The position numbers were made by a program, and so were the translations under genes. Of a stretch of 42,745 nt of DNA, positions 32,465-39,883 are shown in pieces. The notes beneath the pieces are model-generated. The model did no database searches and had not been told where the DNA came from. It was given only the letters and a program-made list of their open reading frames with translations. The DNA is taken from contig JAHBYL010000021.1 of NCBI GenBank assembly GCA_019635955.1, positions 1 through 42,745 on the forward strand, written 5' to 3'. Every line of letters begins with the position of its first letter. Position 1 is the stretch's first letter. Origin of the DNA: Parvibaculum sp. (GTDB taxonomy: Bacteria; Pseudomonadota; Alphaproteobacteria; Parvibaculales; Parvibaculaceae).

Positions 32465-33883
32465 TCAGTAGCGGTAGGTATCCGGCTTGTAGGGGCCCTC
32501 GGCGGCGACGCCGATATAGTCGGCCTGCTTCTTGTTCAGCTTTTCGAGCTTCACGCCGATCTTTTCGAGGTGGAGACGGGCGACCTTCTCGTCCAGCGAC
32601 TTCGGCAGGACATAGACCTTCTTGTCGTACTCGCCGGGCTTCGTCCAGAGCTCGATCTGGGCGAGCGTCTGGTTGGTGAAGGAGGCCGACATGACGAAGC
32701 TCGGATGACCGGTGCCGCAGCCGAGATTCACGAGGCGGCCCTCGGCGAGCAGGATGATGCGCTTGCCGTCCTGGAACTCGATCTCGTCCACCTGCGGCTT
32801 CACATTGTGCCACTTGAGGTTTCGCAGGCCGCCGATCTGAATCTCGCTGTCGAAATGACCGATATTGCAGACGATGGCGCGATGCTTCATCTGGCGCATG
32901 TGGTCGACGGTAATGACGTCCACATTGCCCGTCGTCGTAACGAAGATGTCGCCGCGCGGCGCAGCATCGTCCATGGTCGTTACTTCATAGCCTTCCATCG
33001 CGGCCTGAAGCGCGCAGATCGGATCGATCTCGGTGACGATGACGCGGCAGCCCGCCTGACGGAGCGAGGCGGCAGAGCCCTTGCCCACATCGCCGAAGCC
33101 CGCGACGACGCCGACCTTGCCCGACATCATCACGTCGGTTGCGCGGCGGATGCCGTCGACCAGCGATTCACGGCAGCCATAGAGATTGTCGAACTTCGAC
33201 TTCGTCACGCTGTCGTTGACGTTGATTGCCGGCCAGAGCAGCGTGCCCTTCTTCTGCATTTCATAAAGACGGTGGACGCCGGTGGTGGTTTCTTCCGTCA
33301 CGCCCTTCACGGCTTTCGCGACCTGGCTGTACCAACCCGGCTTGTGCTTCAGGCGGCGCTTGATCGCGGCGAAGAGGATTTCCTCTTCTTCATTGCCCGG
33401 GGATTCGAGAAACGCCGTGTCGCCCTCCTCGGCGCGCTTGCCGAGATGGATGAGGAGCGTCGCGTCGCCACCGTCATCGAGGATCATGTTCGGCGTGCCG
33501 CCATCGGCCCATTCGAAGATGCGGTGGGTATATTCCCAGTAATCCTCGAGGCTCTCGCCCTTGATGGCGAAGACGGGAATGCCGCGGGCAGCGATCGCCG
33601 CGGCCGCGTGGTCCTGCGTCGAATAGATGTTGCACGAGGCCCAGCGGATGTCGGCGCCGAGATCGGCGAGCGTCTCGATGAGCACGGCCGTCTGGATCGT
33701 CATGTGGAGGGAACCGGCGATGCGCGCGCCCTTGAGCGGCTTCTTCGGACCGTATTCCTCGCGCGTGGCCATCAGGCCCGGCATTTCGGTTTCCGCGATA
33801 TCGATTTCCTTGCGGCCCCAATCGGCGAGATTGATGTCCTTGATCGCGTAATCGTGGGTATCTGTTTTTGCGGCCTGGCTCAT
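32465..33883 (-). CDS. ahcY: adenosylhomocysteinase
   Basis: Hydrolyses S-adenosylhomocysteine to adenosine and homocysteine, relieving product inhibition of methyltransferases. The 472 residues match the bacterial form with its roughly 40-residue insertion. Visible are the substrate region [10 protein letters not shown], the hinge region, K-S-K-F-D-N-L-Y-G, the NAD Rossmann loop G-F-G-D-V-G-K-G and the C-terminal P-D-T-Y-R-Y, which contributes Lys/Tyr to the neighbouring NAD site. A promoter, a palindrome and a leader hairpin lie upstream. HPr is the usual next gene in related genomes, but here a 2.7-kb insert intervenes. Confidence 0.97.
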   Translation of the reverse strand: MSQAAKTDTHDYAIKDINLADWGRKEIDIAETEMPGLMATREEYGPKKPLKGARIAGSLHMTIQTAVLIETLADLGADIRWASCNIYSTQDHAAAAIAARGIPVFAIKGESLEDYWEYTHRIFEWADGGTPNMILDDGGDATLLIHLGKRAEEGDTAFLESPGNEEEEILFAAIKRRLKHKPGWYSQVAKAVKGVTEETTTGVHRLYEMQKKGTLLWPAINVNDSVTKSKFDNLYGCRESLVDGIRRATDVMMSGKVGVVAGFGDVGKGSAASLRQAGCRVIVTEIDPICALQAAMEGYEVTTMDDAAPRGDIFVTTTGNVDVITVDHMRQMKHRAIVCNIGHFDSEIQIGGLRNLKWHNVKPQVDEIEFQDGKRIILLAEGRLVNLGCGTGHPSFVMSASFTNQTLAQIELWTKPGEYDKKVYVLPKSLDEKVARLHLEKIGVKLEKLNKKQADYIGVAAEGPYKPDTYRY

Positions 33884-33950
33884 AGGGCTGTCGCGCTCCT
33901 CTCGTAAAGTCGGGTTCGGAAATCTGGCCGCGCTCCAGGTGAGGCGGCGG

Positions 33951-33983
33951 GCCGGCGCGCAACGGCTTGTTGCGCCAGCCGGC
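33951..33983 (-). ncRNA. leader hairpin in the ahcY 5' untranslated region
   Basis: GCCGGC and GCGCAAC pair with GTTGCGC and GCCGGC around a 5-base loop, with a two-base bulge, giving a 13-bp hairpin in the transcript about 70-100 bases before the ahcY ATG. I did not recognise the SAH riboswitch consensus. It may be a leader structure or attenuator. Confidence 0.45.
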
Positions 33984-33999
33984 GCTGGCGTCGTGAGGC

Positions 34000-34028
34000 C
34001 TTATAACAAGCGGGGCCGGAGGCAGCAA
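34000..34028 (-). promoter_or_regulatory. sigma-70-type promoter for ahcY
   Basis: On the minus strand TTGCTG (34028-34023) and TATAAG (34005-34000) are exactly 17 bases apart, with TG-T just before the -10 (extended -10). It is 117 bases upstream of the ATG. Confidence 0.65.
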
Positions 34029-34032
34029 GGCC

Positions 34033-34054
34033 GATATAAAGAAATCTTTATATC
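34033..34054. promoter_or_regulatory. perfect A/T-rich palindrome next to the ahcY promoter
   Basis: GATATAAAGA-AA-TCTTTATATC is a perfect 10-bp inverted repeat with a 2-base centre, four bases upstream of the ahcY -35. Its shape fits an ArsR-family operator; SahR, an ArsR-type regulator responding to S-adenosylhomocysteine, controls ahcY in many proteobacteria. The assignment to SahR is inference. Confidence 0.6.
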
Positions 34055-34085
34055 TTTCTTTCCCGCGTTCCAGATGGCCCGGCAG

Positions 34086-34114
34086 TTTCCCGGAATTGGC
34101 CCCGGACTTCTTAC
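34086..34114 (+). repeat. 29-bp repeated upstream element, copy A
   Basis: This stretch matches 35737-35765 at 23 of 29 positions, sharing CCGG, ATTGG, CCG and CTTCTTAC in the same order. It ends 96 bases before the SnoaL-like start at 34210. It may be a promoter or regulator site. Confidence 0.5.
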
Positions 34115-34209
34115 CTCGGGGGTTATCGACCCGCGGAAGGGCGGCATCGGATGCTGCGGCGCGCTCGAGCCCGGGCGCCCTTGCCACCCCGAACTGAAAG
34201 ATGCTCGCC

Positions 34210-34662
34210 ATGAATCTACGCAAGATCAGAACAGAAGCCGATGCTGCCGCATATCTGGAGGCGTGGAACCGACACGACCCGGCCGGCATTCTCGACTTCC
34301 ACACCCCCGACACGATTTTCACCTCCGCCGCCTTCGGGCGGCGGGCGGCCGGACGGCTGGAAGTGCTGCAATCCCTCGAAACCGTATTCACCGTCTGGCC
34401 AGACCTGAAGCTCTCCCGCCGCCGCCAGCATCTCTCCGCCACCCTCATGGTTTTCGAGGGCATACTGGAAGGCACGCTGATGCATCCTCTGCCGCTGGAT
34501 GGCGAGGTTTTGCAGCCTTCCGGCCGGAAGGTCGCCTTTGAAGTGGTCGATATCTTCACGCTCGAAGATGGGTCGATACGCGAGAAGATCACCTATATCG
34601 ACAAACTGAGCTACCGCAGGCAGATGCTCGGCGACGAGGCCGCAGCGAGAGCTGCCGAATGA
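34210..34662 (+). CDS. SnoaL-like (NTF2-fold) protein
   Basis: A 150-residue protein of the SnoaL/NTF2 fold, with an N-terminal helix containing Y-L-E-A-W-N-R-H-D-P-A, the F-H-T-P-D region and the last strands F-E-V-V-D-I-F-T-L-E-D-G-S-I-R-E-K. Members range from polyketide cyclases to hydroxysteroid isomerases, so the reaction is open. An ATG at 34201 has its GAAAG directly adjacent; the ATG at 34210 has better spacing. It is the first gene of an accessory cluster inserted between ahcY and HPr and may share regulation with the thioesterase through the repeated upstream element. Confidence 0.75.
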   Translation: MNLRKIRTEADAAAYLEAWNRHDPAGILDFHTPDTIFTSAAFGRRAAGRLEVLQSLETVFTVWPDLKLSRRRQHLSATLMVFEGILEGTLMHPLPLDGEVLQPSGRKVAFEVVDIFTLEDGSIREKITYIDKLSYRRQMLGDEAAARAAE

Positions 34663-34668
34663 TGCGAA

Positions 34669-34694
34669 TGCCGGCCCTCTTTCGAGGGCCGGCA
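34669..34694. terminator. strong hairpin between convergent SnoaL-like and flavin-binding genes
   Basis: A perfect 11-bp stem (34669-34679 with 34684-34694) with a TTTC loop lies 7 bases after the SnoaL-like stop. No T-run follows on either side, so it may terminate weakly or protect the transcript ends. Confidence 0.6.
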
Positions 34695-34713
34695 CCGGTT
34701 GCCCGTCCGTAGA

Positions 34714-35185
34714 TCATCCGGCTGCAGGCAAGCGGCGGTAGCCCAGCTTTTCTTCCCATTTGCGGCGGACGGTTTCTTCCGATGCGCCGAACAGCGTGTA
34801 GATCGGCGAGATCAACGGGCGCACCGCTTCGACATCGATCCGCGCGGCGGCCCGTATCGGATATTGCTCGCCATGCCCTTCGCCGAGCAGCGCGATCAGG
34901 GCGGGGTCCTGCGAGATCGTGGCGCGGCCCCCGGAACCTGTAGCCGCGACGCAGGAATGGATCGAGGACATTGATTTCGATCGCGGGGTTTTGCGCGAGA
35001 TTGCGCATCGTCCCCGGCGATGCAATGTCGGCGAAGGCGAGCGCTGATTCACCGATGACTTTCAGCGTCCCTTTCGGGCTGAGGTTCGGGCTGCCATCGG
35101 GATTGACGGTCGCGACATAGGCAATCCCTGTCTCCTCGATCATCTTGCATGCTTCGGCGGGTAATTTTTCCAGAGGCCCCGTCAT
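34714..35185 (-). pseudogene. pyridoxamine 5'-phosphate oxidase-family protein, frameshifted
   Basis: The first frame reads from the ATG at 35185 as a PNPOx-like split-barrel protein: Y-V-A-T-V-N-P-D-G-S-P-N-L-S-P-K-G, then N-L-A-Q-N-P-A-I-E-I-N-V, then R-R-G-Y-R-F-R-G. It then breaks; a second frame continues as G-R-A-T-I-S-Q-D-P-A-L-I-A-L-L-G ... W-E-E-K-L-G-Y to 34714. Removing one base from the five-C run at 34928-34932 (five G on the coding strand) joins the two into a normal 156-residue protein. This may be a true frameshift mutation, a sequencing error in a homopolymer, or programmed slippage. The start overlaps the upstream SnoaL-like stop (ATGA), so it was once the second gene of that unit. 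Confidence 0.8.
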
Positions 35186-35601
35186 CGCGCCGTCTCCGAG
35201 CCTGCGGGCAGGTCCTTTCCGACGAGGTCGCGAAACAGCACGGTATCGAAGTACACCATGTTCTCGACGATGCGGCCGTCGCGAAAGCGCAGTCTGTCGA
35301 TGCCGGTCATCTCGAAAGGGCCTTTCGAACCGGTGCCGCGGCTTCGCCAGCGGATGAAGGCAAGATCGCCATTGATCGCATGTTCGATCACCTCAAGCTT
35401 CACATCGGGCATGAGGGCGATCACGCTGCGCAAATAGGCGTTATAAGCGTCGACGCCCTGCAGCGTGACACCGTTCGGCCAGCGCCCGACGACATCGGAC
35501 GCGAGGCGGCTGCCGGGACCGCCGGGATTGGGATCGGACCAGAAGGCGGCGAAATGTGTTTCCGGCGACCAACCGGACGCCGTCGCGGTTTGCTGCGACA
35601 T
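35182..35601 (-). CDS. SnoaL-like / NTF2-family protein
   Basis: A 139-residue NTF2-fold protein, not closely similar to the other SnoaL-like protein in the cluster. It shows F-A-A-F-W-S-D-P, G-V-D-A-Y-N-A-Y-L-R, L-M-P-D-V-K-L-E-V, A-F-I-R-W-R-S-R-G-T-G and the last strand G-I-D-R-L-R-F-R-D-G-R-I-V-E. GAGGAGA lies 8 bases before the ATG. Its stop overlaps the start of the frameshifted flavin-binding gene. It is divergent from the thioesterase. Substrate unknown. Confidence 0.8.
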   Translation of the reverse strand: MSQQTATASGWSPETHFAAFWSDPNPGGPGSRLASDVVGRWPNGVTLQGVDAYNAYLRSVIALMPDVKLEVIEHAINGDLAFIRWRSRGTGSKGPFEMTGIDRLRFRDGRIVENMVYFDTVLFRDLVGKDLPAGSETAR

Positions 35602-35736
35602 GATCTGTCTCCTCGGAGAATTGAACGAACTACCCGCTCGGGGCCGAGGAACCTTCCCGCCCGGGGCAGCGACCGTCGATTACCCGGCACGTAGCGAGGA
35701 GCAAGGTTTGCTTTCAACGGTCAGCTGTCCGGTTTC

Positions 35737-35765
35737 TTTTCCGGGATTGGTTCCGTTCTTCTTAC
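35737..35765 (+). repeat. 29-bp repeated upstream element, copy B
   Basis: Second copy of the element at 34086-34114 (23 of 29 identical), ending 73 bases before the thioesterase ATG. Same orientation and a similar distance to a start codon as copy A. Confidence 0.5.
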
Positions 35766-35838
35766 GCCGAAGGTCATGGACGGGCGGCGGGTAGCGATGT
35801 CATATGCCCGCATTGTCAGTTCTGAAATGAGACTTCCC

Positions 35839-36648
35839 ATGACTCACCCCCTCGACCTTGCAACACAGTTGACGCCCAGGGGCGATGGCCTGTTCGAAGG
35901 CCGGACCTCGCCGGACTACTGGAACATGATGGGCCCCTTCGGGGGAACGACGGCGGCGACGCTTCTGCGCGCTGCGCTGGAGGCGCCTGCGCGGCTCGGC
36001 GACCCGGTGGCGCTGACGGTGAATTTCTGCGCGCCGATCGCGGAAGGCATATTCGAGATCGAACTCATCGAGGCGCGCACCAACCGCTCGACGCAGCACT
36101 GGATGATCGTCATGCGGCAGGGGGAGGCGATCGTCGCGACGGCGAGCGCCGTCTTCGCCGCGCGGCGCGAAGGCTTCGAGCATCAGCCCGCAACGCTGCC
36201 CGTGCTCCCGCCCGCGGAGAGCCTGAAGCCGATGCGGACCGAGGGCCGCAATGCCTGGCTGCAGCGCTATGAGTTCCGCTTCGCCGAGGGGGAAATCCGT
36301 TTCGAGCCCAAGGCGGACGGCACGCCCGGCAGCGCCTATTCCTCGCTCTATATCCGCGACCTGCCGGAGCGCGAACTCGACTTCATCGCGCTTGCGGGAT
36401 TGAGCGATACGTTCCTTGTGCGGATTTTCCAGGTGCTCGGCACGCTGTTGCCGGCGGGCACGGTGTCGCTCACCACCTATTTCCATACCGACGCGGCGGG
36501 GCTTGCGGCGCAGGGTACGAAGCCGCTGATCGGCGTCGCCGATGCCCGGGTTTTCCGGAAAGGCTATTTCGAGCAGACGGCGGAGCTCTGGGGCATGGAC
36601 GGAACGCTGCTCGCGACGAGCGTGCAGACCGTATACTACAAGGCCTGA
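35839..36648 (+). CDS. acyl-CoA thioesterase-like, double hotdog
   Basis: A 269-residue protein with two hotdog-fold halves of the TesB-like / 4HBT_3 thioesterase family. The first half has the long helix P-F-G-G-T-T-A-A-T-L-L-R-A-A-L-E and strand V-N-F-C-A-P-I; the second has L-T-T-Y-F-H-T-D and D-A-R-V-F-R-K-G-Y-F-E-Q-T-A-E-L-W. It likely hydrolyses acyl-CoA; the chain length cannot be read from the sequence. The reading frame is open upstream to 35776; M-T-H-P-L was chosen since it gives the family start. Its stop is one base from the convergent HPr gene. Confidence 0.85.
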   Translation: MTHPLDLATQLTPRGDGLFEGRTSPDYWNMMGPFGGTTAATLLRAALEAPARLGDPVALTVNFCAPIAEGIFEIELIEARTNRSTQHWMIVMRQGEAIVATASAVFAARREGFEHQPATLPVLPPAESLKPMRTEGRNAWLQRYEFRFAEGEIRFEPKADGTPGSAYSSLYIRDLPERELDFIALAGLSDTFLVRIFQVLGTLLPAGTVSLTTYFHTDAAGLAAQGTKPLIGVADARVFRKGYFEQTAELWGMDGTLLATSVQTVYYKA

Positions 36649-36649
36649 G

Positions 36650-36952
36650 CTAGTCCCGCTCGCCGAAGCCGTCATCGACAAGGGCGGCAAGCGCCTCGAG
36701 CGCGGCTTCGGCCTCCGGCCCTTCGGCCTCGATCAGGATGCAGCAGCCCGGCGCGGCGGCGAGCATCATCAATCCCATGATGGAGGTGCCGGGCACCGTC
36801 TGCCCTTCGCGGGAGACGCGAATATCGGCGTCGAACTTTTCCGCCGTCTGGACGAATTTCGCCGAGGCGCGGGCATGAAGGCCGCGCGTGTTCACGATAT
36901 TGACGAGACGGCTTGCAGGACGCGGGCCGTCGTTCTCGACCCGAACCGTCAC
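36650..36952 (-). CDS. ptsH: phosphocarrier protein HPr
   Basis: A 100-residue phosphocarrier of the PTS. The EI phosphorylation site is His26 in G-L-H-A-R-A-S, and the kinase site is Ser57 in G-T-S-I-M-G-L-M-M-L, so both regulatory inputs are kept. The start is a GTG overlapping the EIIA stop (GTGA). No sugar permease or EI gene is in the window; in alphaproteobacteria this incomplete PTS is regulatory and linked to HprK and the ChvG/ChvI system. Its stop lies one base from the thioesterase stop. Confidence 0.94.
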   Translation of the reverse strand: MTVRVENDGPRPASRLVNIVNTRGLHARASAKFVQTAEKFDADIRVSREGQTVPGTSIMGLMMLAAAPGCCILIEAEGPEAEAALEALAALVDDGFGERD

Positions 36953-37356
36953 GCGCCGTCACCTGCCAATACGCGGCTCGCGATGGAGATGTATTTGCGG
37001 CCGGATTCCTGCGCCTGGTCGACCGCGTCGCCGAGCGAGGCGCTGTCGCGGACGGAGGCGAGCTTGATGAGCATGGGGAGGTTGACCCCGGCAATCACCT
37101 CGACGCGCGCCTTGTCCATGACCGAGATGGCGAGGTTAGAGGGCGTGCCGCCGAACATGTCGGTGAGGAGGATCACGCCCTCACCGGAATCGGAACTGGC
37201 GACCGCCTTCAGGATGTCCTTGCGGCGCTGCTCCATATCGTCGTCCGGCCCGATGCAGATCGAGGCGACCTGAGCCTGCGGTCCGACGACATGCTCCATC
37301 GCCGCGACGAACTGACTGGCCAGCTGACCATGCGTTACGAGTACCAAACCGATCAT
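36949..37356 (-). CDS. PTS EIIA component, mannose family
   Basis: A 135-residue stand-alone EIIA-Man domain. His9 in V-T-H-G-Q-L-A is the phosphorylation site; the D-M-F-G-G-T-P-S-N motif is complete. No EIIB or EIIC follows, so it receives phosphate from HPr as a regulatory output rather than for sugar uptake. The ATG has GAGG about 8 bases upstream; a promoter with an overlapping inverted repeat lies about 110 bases further upstream. Confidence 0.93.
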   Translation of the reverse strand: MIGLVLVTHGQLASQFVAAMEHVVGPQAQVASICIGPDDDMEQRRKDILKAVASSDSGEGVILLTDMFGGTPSNLAISVMDKARVEVIAGVNLPMLIKLASVRDSASLGDAVDQAQESGRKYISIASRVLAGDGA

Positions 37357-37454
37357 CCGACGACCTCAATGCCGCAAATTCCGGCAGCCCGGCGCCACAT
37401 TGCCCCTGAGCCGCCCACGCCCCCGCGAAGGGGCGTATCGTGACCCCAATCGCG

Positions 37455-37483
37455 CGCATAAAACAAGTGTTGCGATGCAACAA
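37455..37483 (-). promoter_or_regulatory. promoter with overlapping inverted repeat for EIIA-HPr
   Basis: On the minus strand TTGTTG (37483-37478) and TATGCG (37460-37455) are 17 bases apart. TGTTGC-GAT-GCAACA (37468-37482), a perfect 6-bp inverted repeat, overlaps the -35, a suitable operator position. Confidence 0.55.
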
Positions 37484-37537
37484 TCGGCAGTTCACCGGCG
37501 CTTTCGCCCAATTTAGATGCAACGAAACGGCGGGCGG

Positions 37538-38020
37538 TCAACCGCCGGGGCCAAAACGGCCGTCTTGCCCAGGAAATCCGGCATCCGGCAGGACTTCAAG
37601 CGCGAGGCGGAGCTTGACCGGCGCCGTGCCGTCGAAAGCATGCAGCGCCACCACGGGCAGCCGGACGCCGAGAACGCTTTCATAGCGCGGCTCGGCGAGG
37701 CGCGGCACGGAGACCCGGGCAACCAGGTCGCAGATGAGCGCGACGGGGGCCTCATCGACCGCCGGCATTGCCAGGAGACCGAGTCCCCGCAATTCGACAA
37801 GGCCAGCGAGAGCGGCAGGGGCGCTGGCAACGAGCTTTCCATCCGCCTCGCGCAACCCCACCTGATCGTCCGCGACGAGGCGCGTCTCGCCGCTCGCATC
37901 CTCGCGGATGAGGCGGAAGGCGAGATCGGACTTGCCGGCACCCGAAGGCCCGCGCAGCAAGACGGCACGCGCTCCGAGCGCGACGCAGGTGCCGTGAAGA
38001 TAAAGGGGAGCGGCGCTCAT
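37538..38020 (-). CDS. hprK: HPr kinase/phosphorylase, short alphaproteobacterial form
   Basis: A 160-residue HprK limited to the C-terminal catalytic domain, the normal form in alphaproteobacteria; it lacks the N-terminal domain of the Firmicutes enzyme. Walker A is G-P-S-G-A-G-K-S with Lys30, followed by L-V-A-D-D-Q-V and the capping region R-G-L-G-L-L. It phosphorylates HPr at Ser57. Start overlaps the chvG stop (ATGA). A second, out-of-frame open stretch covers the same bases but has no HprK content. Confidence 0.92.
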   Translation of the reverse strand: MSAAPLYLHGTCVALGARAVLLRGPSGAGKSDLAFRLIREDASGETRLVADDQVGLREADGKLVASAPAALAGLVELRGLGLLAMPAVDEAPVALICDLVARVSVPRLAEPRYESVLGVRLPVVALHAFDGTAPVKLRLALEVLPDAGFPGQDGRFGPGG

Positions 38021-39834
38021 CGGCTTTCCGCGACCGCCGCCGGCAACTCGACGGTGAAACGCGCGCCCGCAACGCGTCCATCGGGCCCCATCCGGTTTCC
38101 GGCGCGGATGGTGCCGCCATGCGCCTCCACGATCTGGCGCGAAATTGCGAGGCCGAGGCCCGAATGTTCGCCGAAACTGTCGGGGCGGTCGGTATGGAAC
38201 CGGTCGAAGATACGTTCGAAATTTTCCGGGGCGATGCCGGGACCTTCGTCCTCGACGCGGACAACGACAAGGCCCGGCTCGCGCAGGGCGATCACGCGGA
38301 CCACGCCGCCCGGCGGGCTGAAGGAAAGCGCATTGTCGATCAAATTGCGCATGACCTGACCGAGCCGCGTGTCGAAACCCTTCACGACCATCTTTTCCCG
38401 GCCGGGCGCGCCCGCGTCGATCTCGAGCTTTACCCGCACCGGGCCCGAAGCGCCCGTCTCGTTGAAGAGATCGCAGACCGTTTCGAGAAGCGTGGCGACA
38501 TTCACATCCTCACGCTCGGCGCGGGAAAGTTCGGCATCGAGACGCGAGGCATTGGAAATATCGCTGATGAGGCGGTCGATGCGGCGGACATCCTCCTGAA
38601 TGATCTGCATGAGCCGCTCCTTCTGTGCGCCATCCTTCGCCAGTGCGAAGGTTTCGATAGCGCTGCGCAGCGAAGTCAGCGGGTTCTTGATTTCATGCGC
38701 GACATCGGCGGCAAAGCTCTCGATCGCATCGATACGTTGATAGAGCGCATTCGTCATGTCGCGGAAGGCGCCGGAAAGTTCGCCGATCTCGTCGCGGCGT
38801 TCCGTGAAATCCGGGATCTGCACGCGGGCATTCTTGCCGCGGCGCACGGTTTCGGCCGCTTGCGCGAGGCGGCGGACGGGCTCCGCAATCGTGCCGGCAA
38901 GCAGAACGGAAAGGAGGATGTTGACGCTCAGCGCGACGAGAAAGACCTGCAGGATGGCGATGCGCTCCGCGCGGACGATGCGGTCGATATCGCCGCCGCG
39001 CGTGGAGAGCATGAGGGCGCCAAGCACCGCCCGGTAACGCTGGATCGGCACGGCGACGGAGATGATGAGTTCGCCGCGCTCGTTCACCCGCTCCATGCTC
39101 CAGGCTTCGCCCTGAAGCGCGTGGCGCACTTCGTCATACATGAGTCCGTTCTGACTGCCGGCCTCCCGGAAGCGCTCGAGGTTGCGGCCCGGCAGCAAGG
39201 CGAAGCCCCACTGCGAAAGGCGCGCGAAAAAGCCCCATTCCTCGGTGCCTTCCGGCGGTGGAAGCTCGAAGGCGACGACCTGGCCCGAGGCTGTGAGCTG
39301 ACGGGAATCAAGCACCAGCCAGCCTTCCTTGCCATAGAGCCGCGCGCGGGTGCGCGTGGGCAGCACGAGACGGCGCAGGATGGGCGCCGCCGTTTCCGGG
39401 TTGATCGGCAGGACGGCCGCGGTGCCGGATACAGGTCCGGAATCGGGCGGCGGCGCGAGAATGGCGCCTGCCACGAGCGGGTCGATCAAGGGCGCATCGG
39501 GCGAGGTCGTCGCACCTTCTTCGATGGCGCCGGCGATGATTTCGGCCTGGGTCAGCAGGCTCTGACGGCGCGCATCGATGAGACCTTCGCGAAACTGGTT
39601 CAGATAGAGAATGCCGGACAGAAGGACGAAAAGCGCGGCGACGTTGAAGGCGACGATGCGCCGGGTGAGGGTTGAAAAACGGCCGCGCGCGAGGAAGCCG
39701 CGAAAGGAGACGAGAAAGCGCATGACCGCCACGCGCAGGCGCACTCCCGCAGAGGGCGGCGAAGAGGCGCGGCCCCGCGATGCGGGTTCTCCTTCCGCAG
39801 CCTCGCGCGCCTCGTCATCCGTCAGGCTTGCCAT
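38017..39834 (-). CDS. chvG: sensor histidine kinase ChvG
   Basis: A 605-residue envelope sensor: a basic cytoplasmic start, membrane segments near 60-80 and 295-320 around a periplasmic domain, HAMP, and a kinase core. The H-box A-H-E-I-K-N-P-L-T-S-L-R holds the acceptor His380; N-box N-L-I-D-N-A-L and G-box D-E-G-P-G-I and G-L-G-L-A-I are intact. ChvG/ExoS pairs with ChvI and controls acid response, exopolysaccharide and symbiosis genes in rhizobia. It lies 49 bases downstream of chvI and overlaps hprK. Confidence 0.93.
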   Translation of the reverse strand: MASLTDDEAREAAEGEPASRGRASSPPSAGVRLRVAVMRFLVSFRGFLARGRFSTLTRRIVAFNVAALFVLLSGILYLNQFREGLIDARRQSLLTQAEIIAGAIEEGATTSPDAPLIDPLVAGAILAPPPDSGPVSGTAAVLPINPETAAPILRRLVLPTRTRARLYGKEGWLVLDSRQLTASGQVVAFELPPPEGTEEWGFFARLSQWGFALLPGRNLERFREAGSQNGLMYDEVRHALQGEAWSMERVNERGELIISVAVPIQRYRAVLGALMLSTRGGDIDRIVRAERIAILQVFLVALSVNILLSVLLAGTIAEPVRRLAQAAETVRRGKNARVQIPDFTERRDEIGELSGAFRDMTNALYQRIDAIESFAADVAHEIKNPLTSLRSAIETFALAKDGAQKERLMQIIQEDVRRIDRLISDISNASRLDAELSRAEREDVNVATLLETVCDLFNETGASGPVRVKLEIDAGAPGREKMVVKGFDTRLGQVMRNLIDNALSFSPPGGVVRVIALREPGLVVVRVEDEGPGIAPENFERIFDRFHTDRPDSFGEHSGLGLAISRQIVEAHGGTIRAGNRMGPDGRVAGARFTVELPAAVAESR

Positions 39835-39883
39835 TCACACCCTGCAGTGGCGGCCGCAGCGAAGCCGGGCCGCCGGCGCTCCT

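Noticed and set aside
29266-32679. Open frame of over 1100 codons on the plus strand opposite divL
   Set aside because: It covers the divL kinase domains in antisense and shows no recognisable motif; the kinase motifs on the other strand are decisive.
33884-34030. SAH riboswitch upstream of ahcY
   Set aside because: The leader has a good hairpin, but I could not fit the conserved GC-rich core and pseudoknot of the SAH class; kept only as an unassigned leader hairpin.
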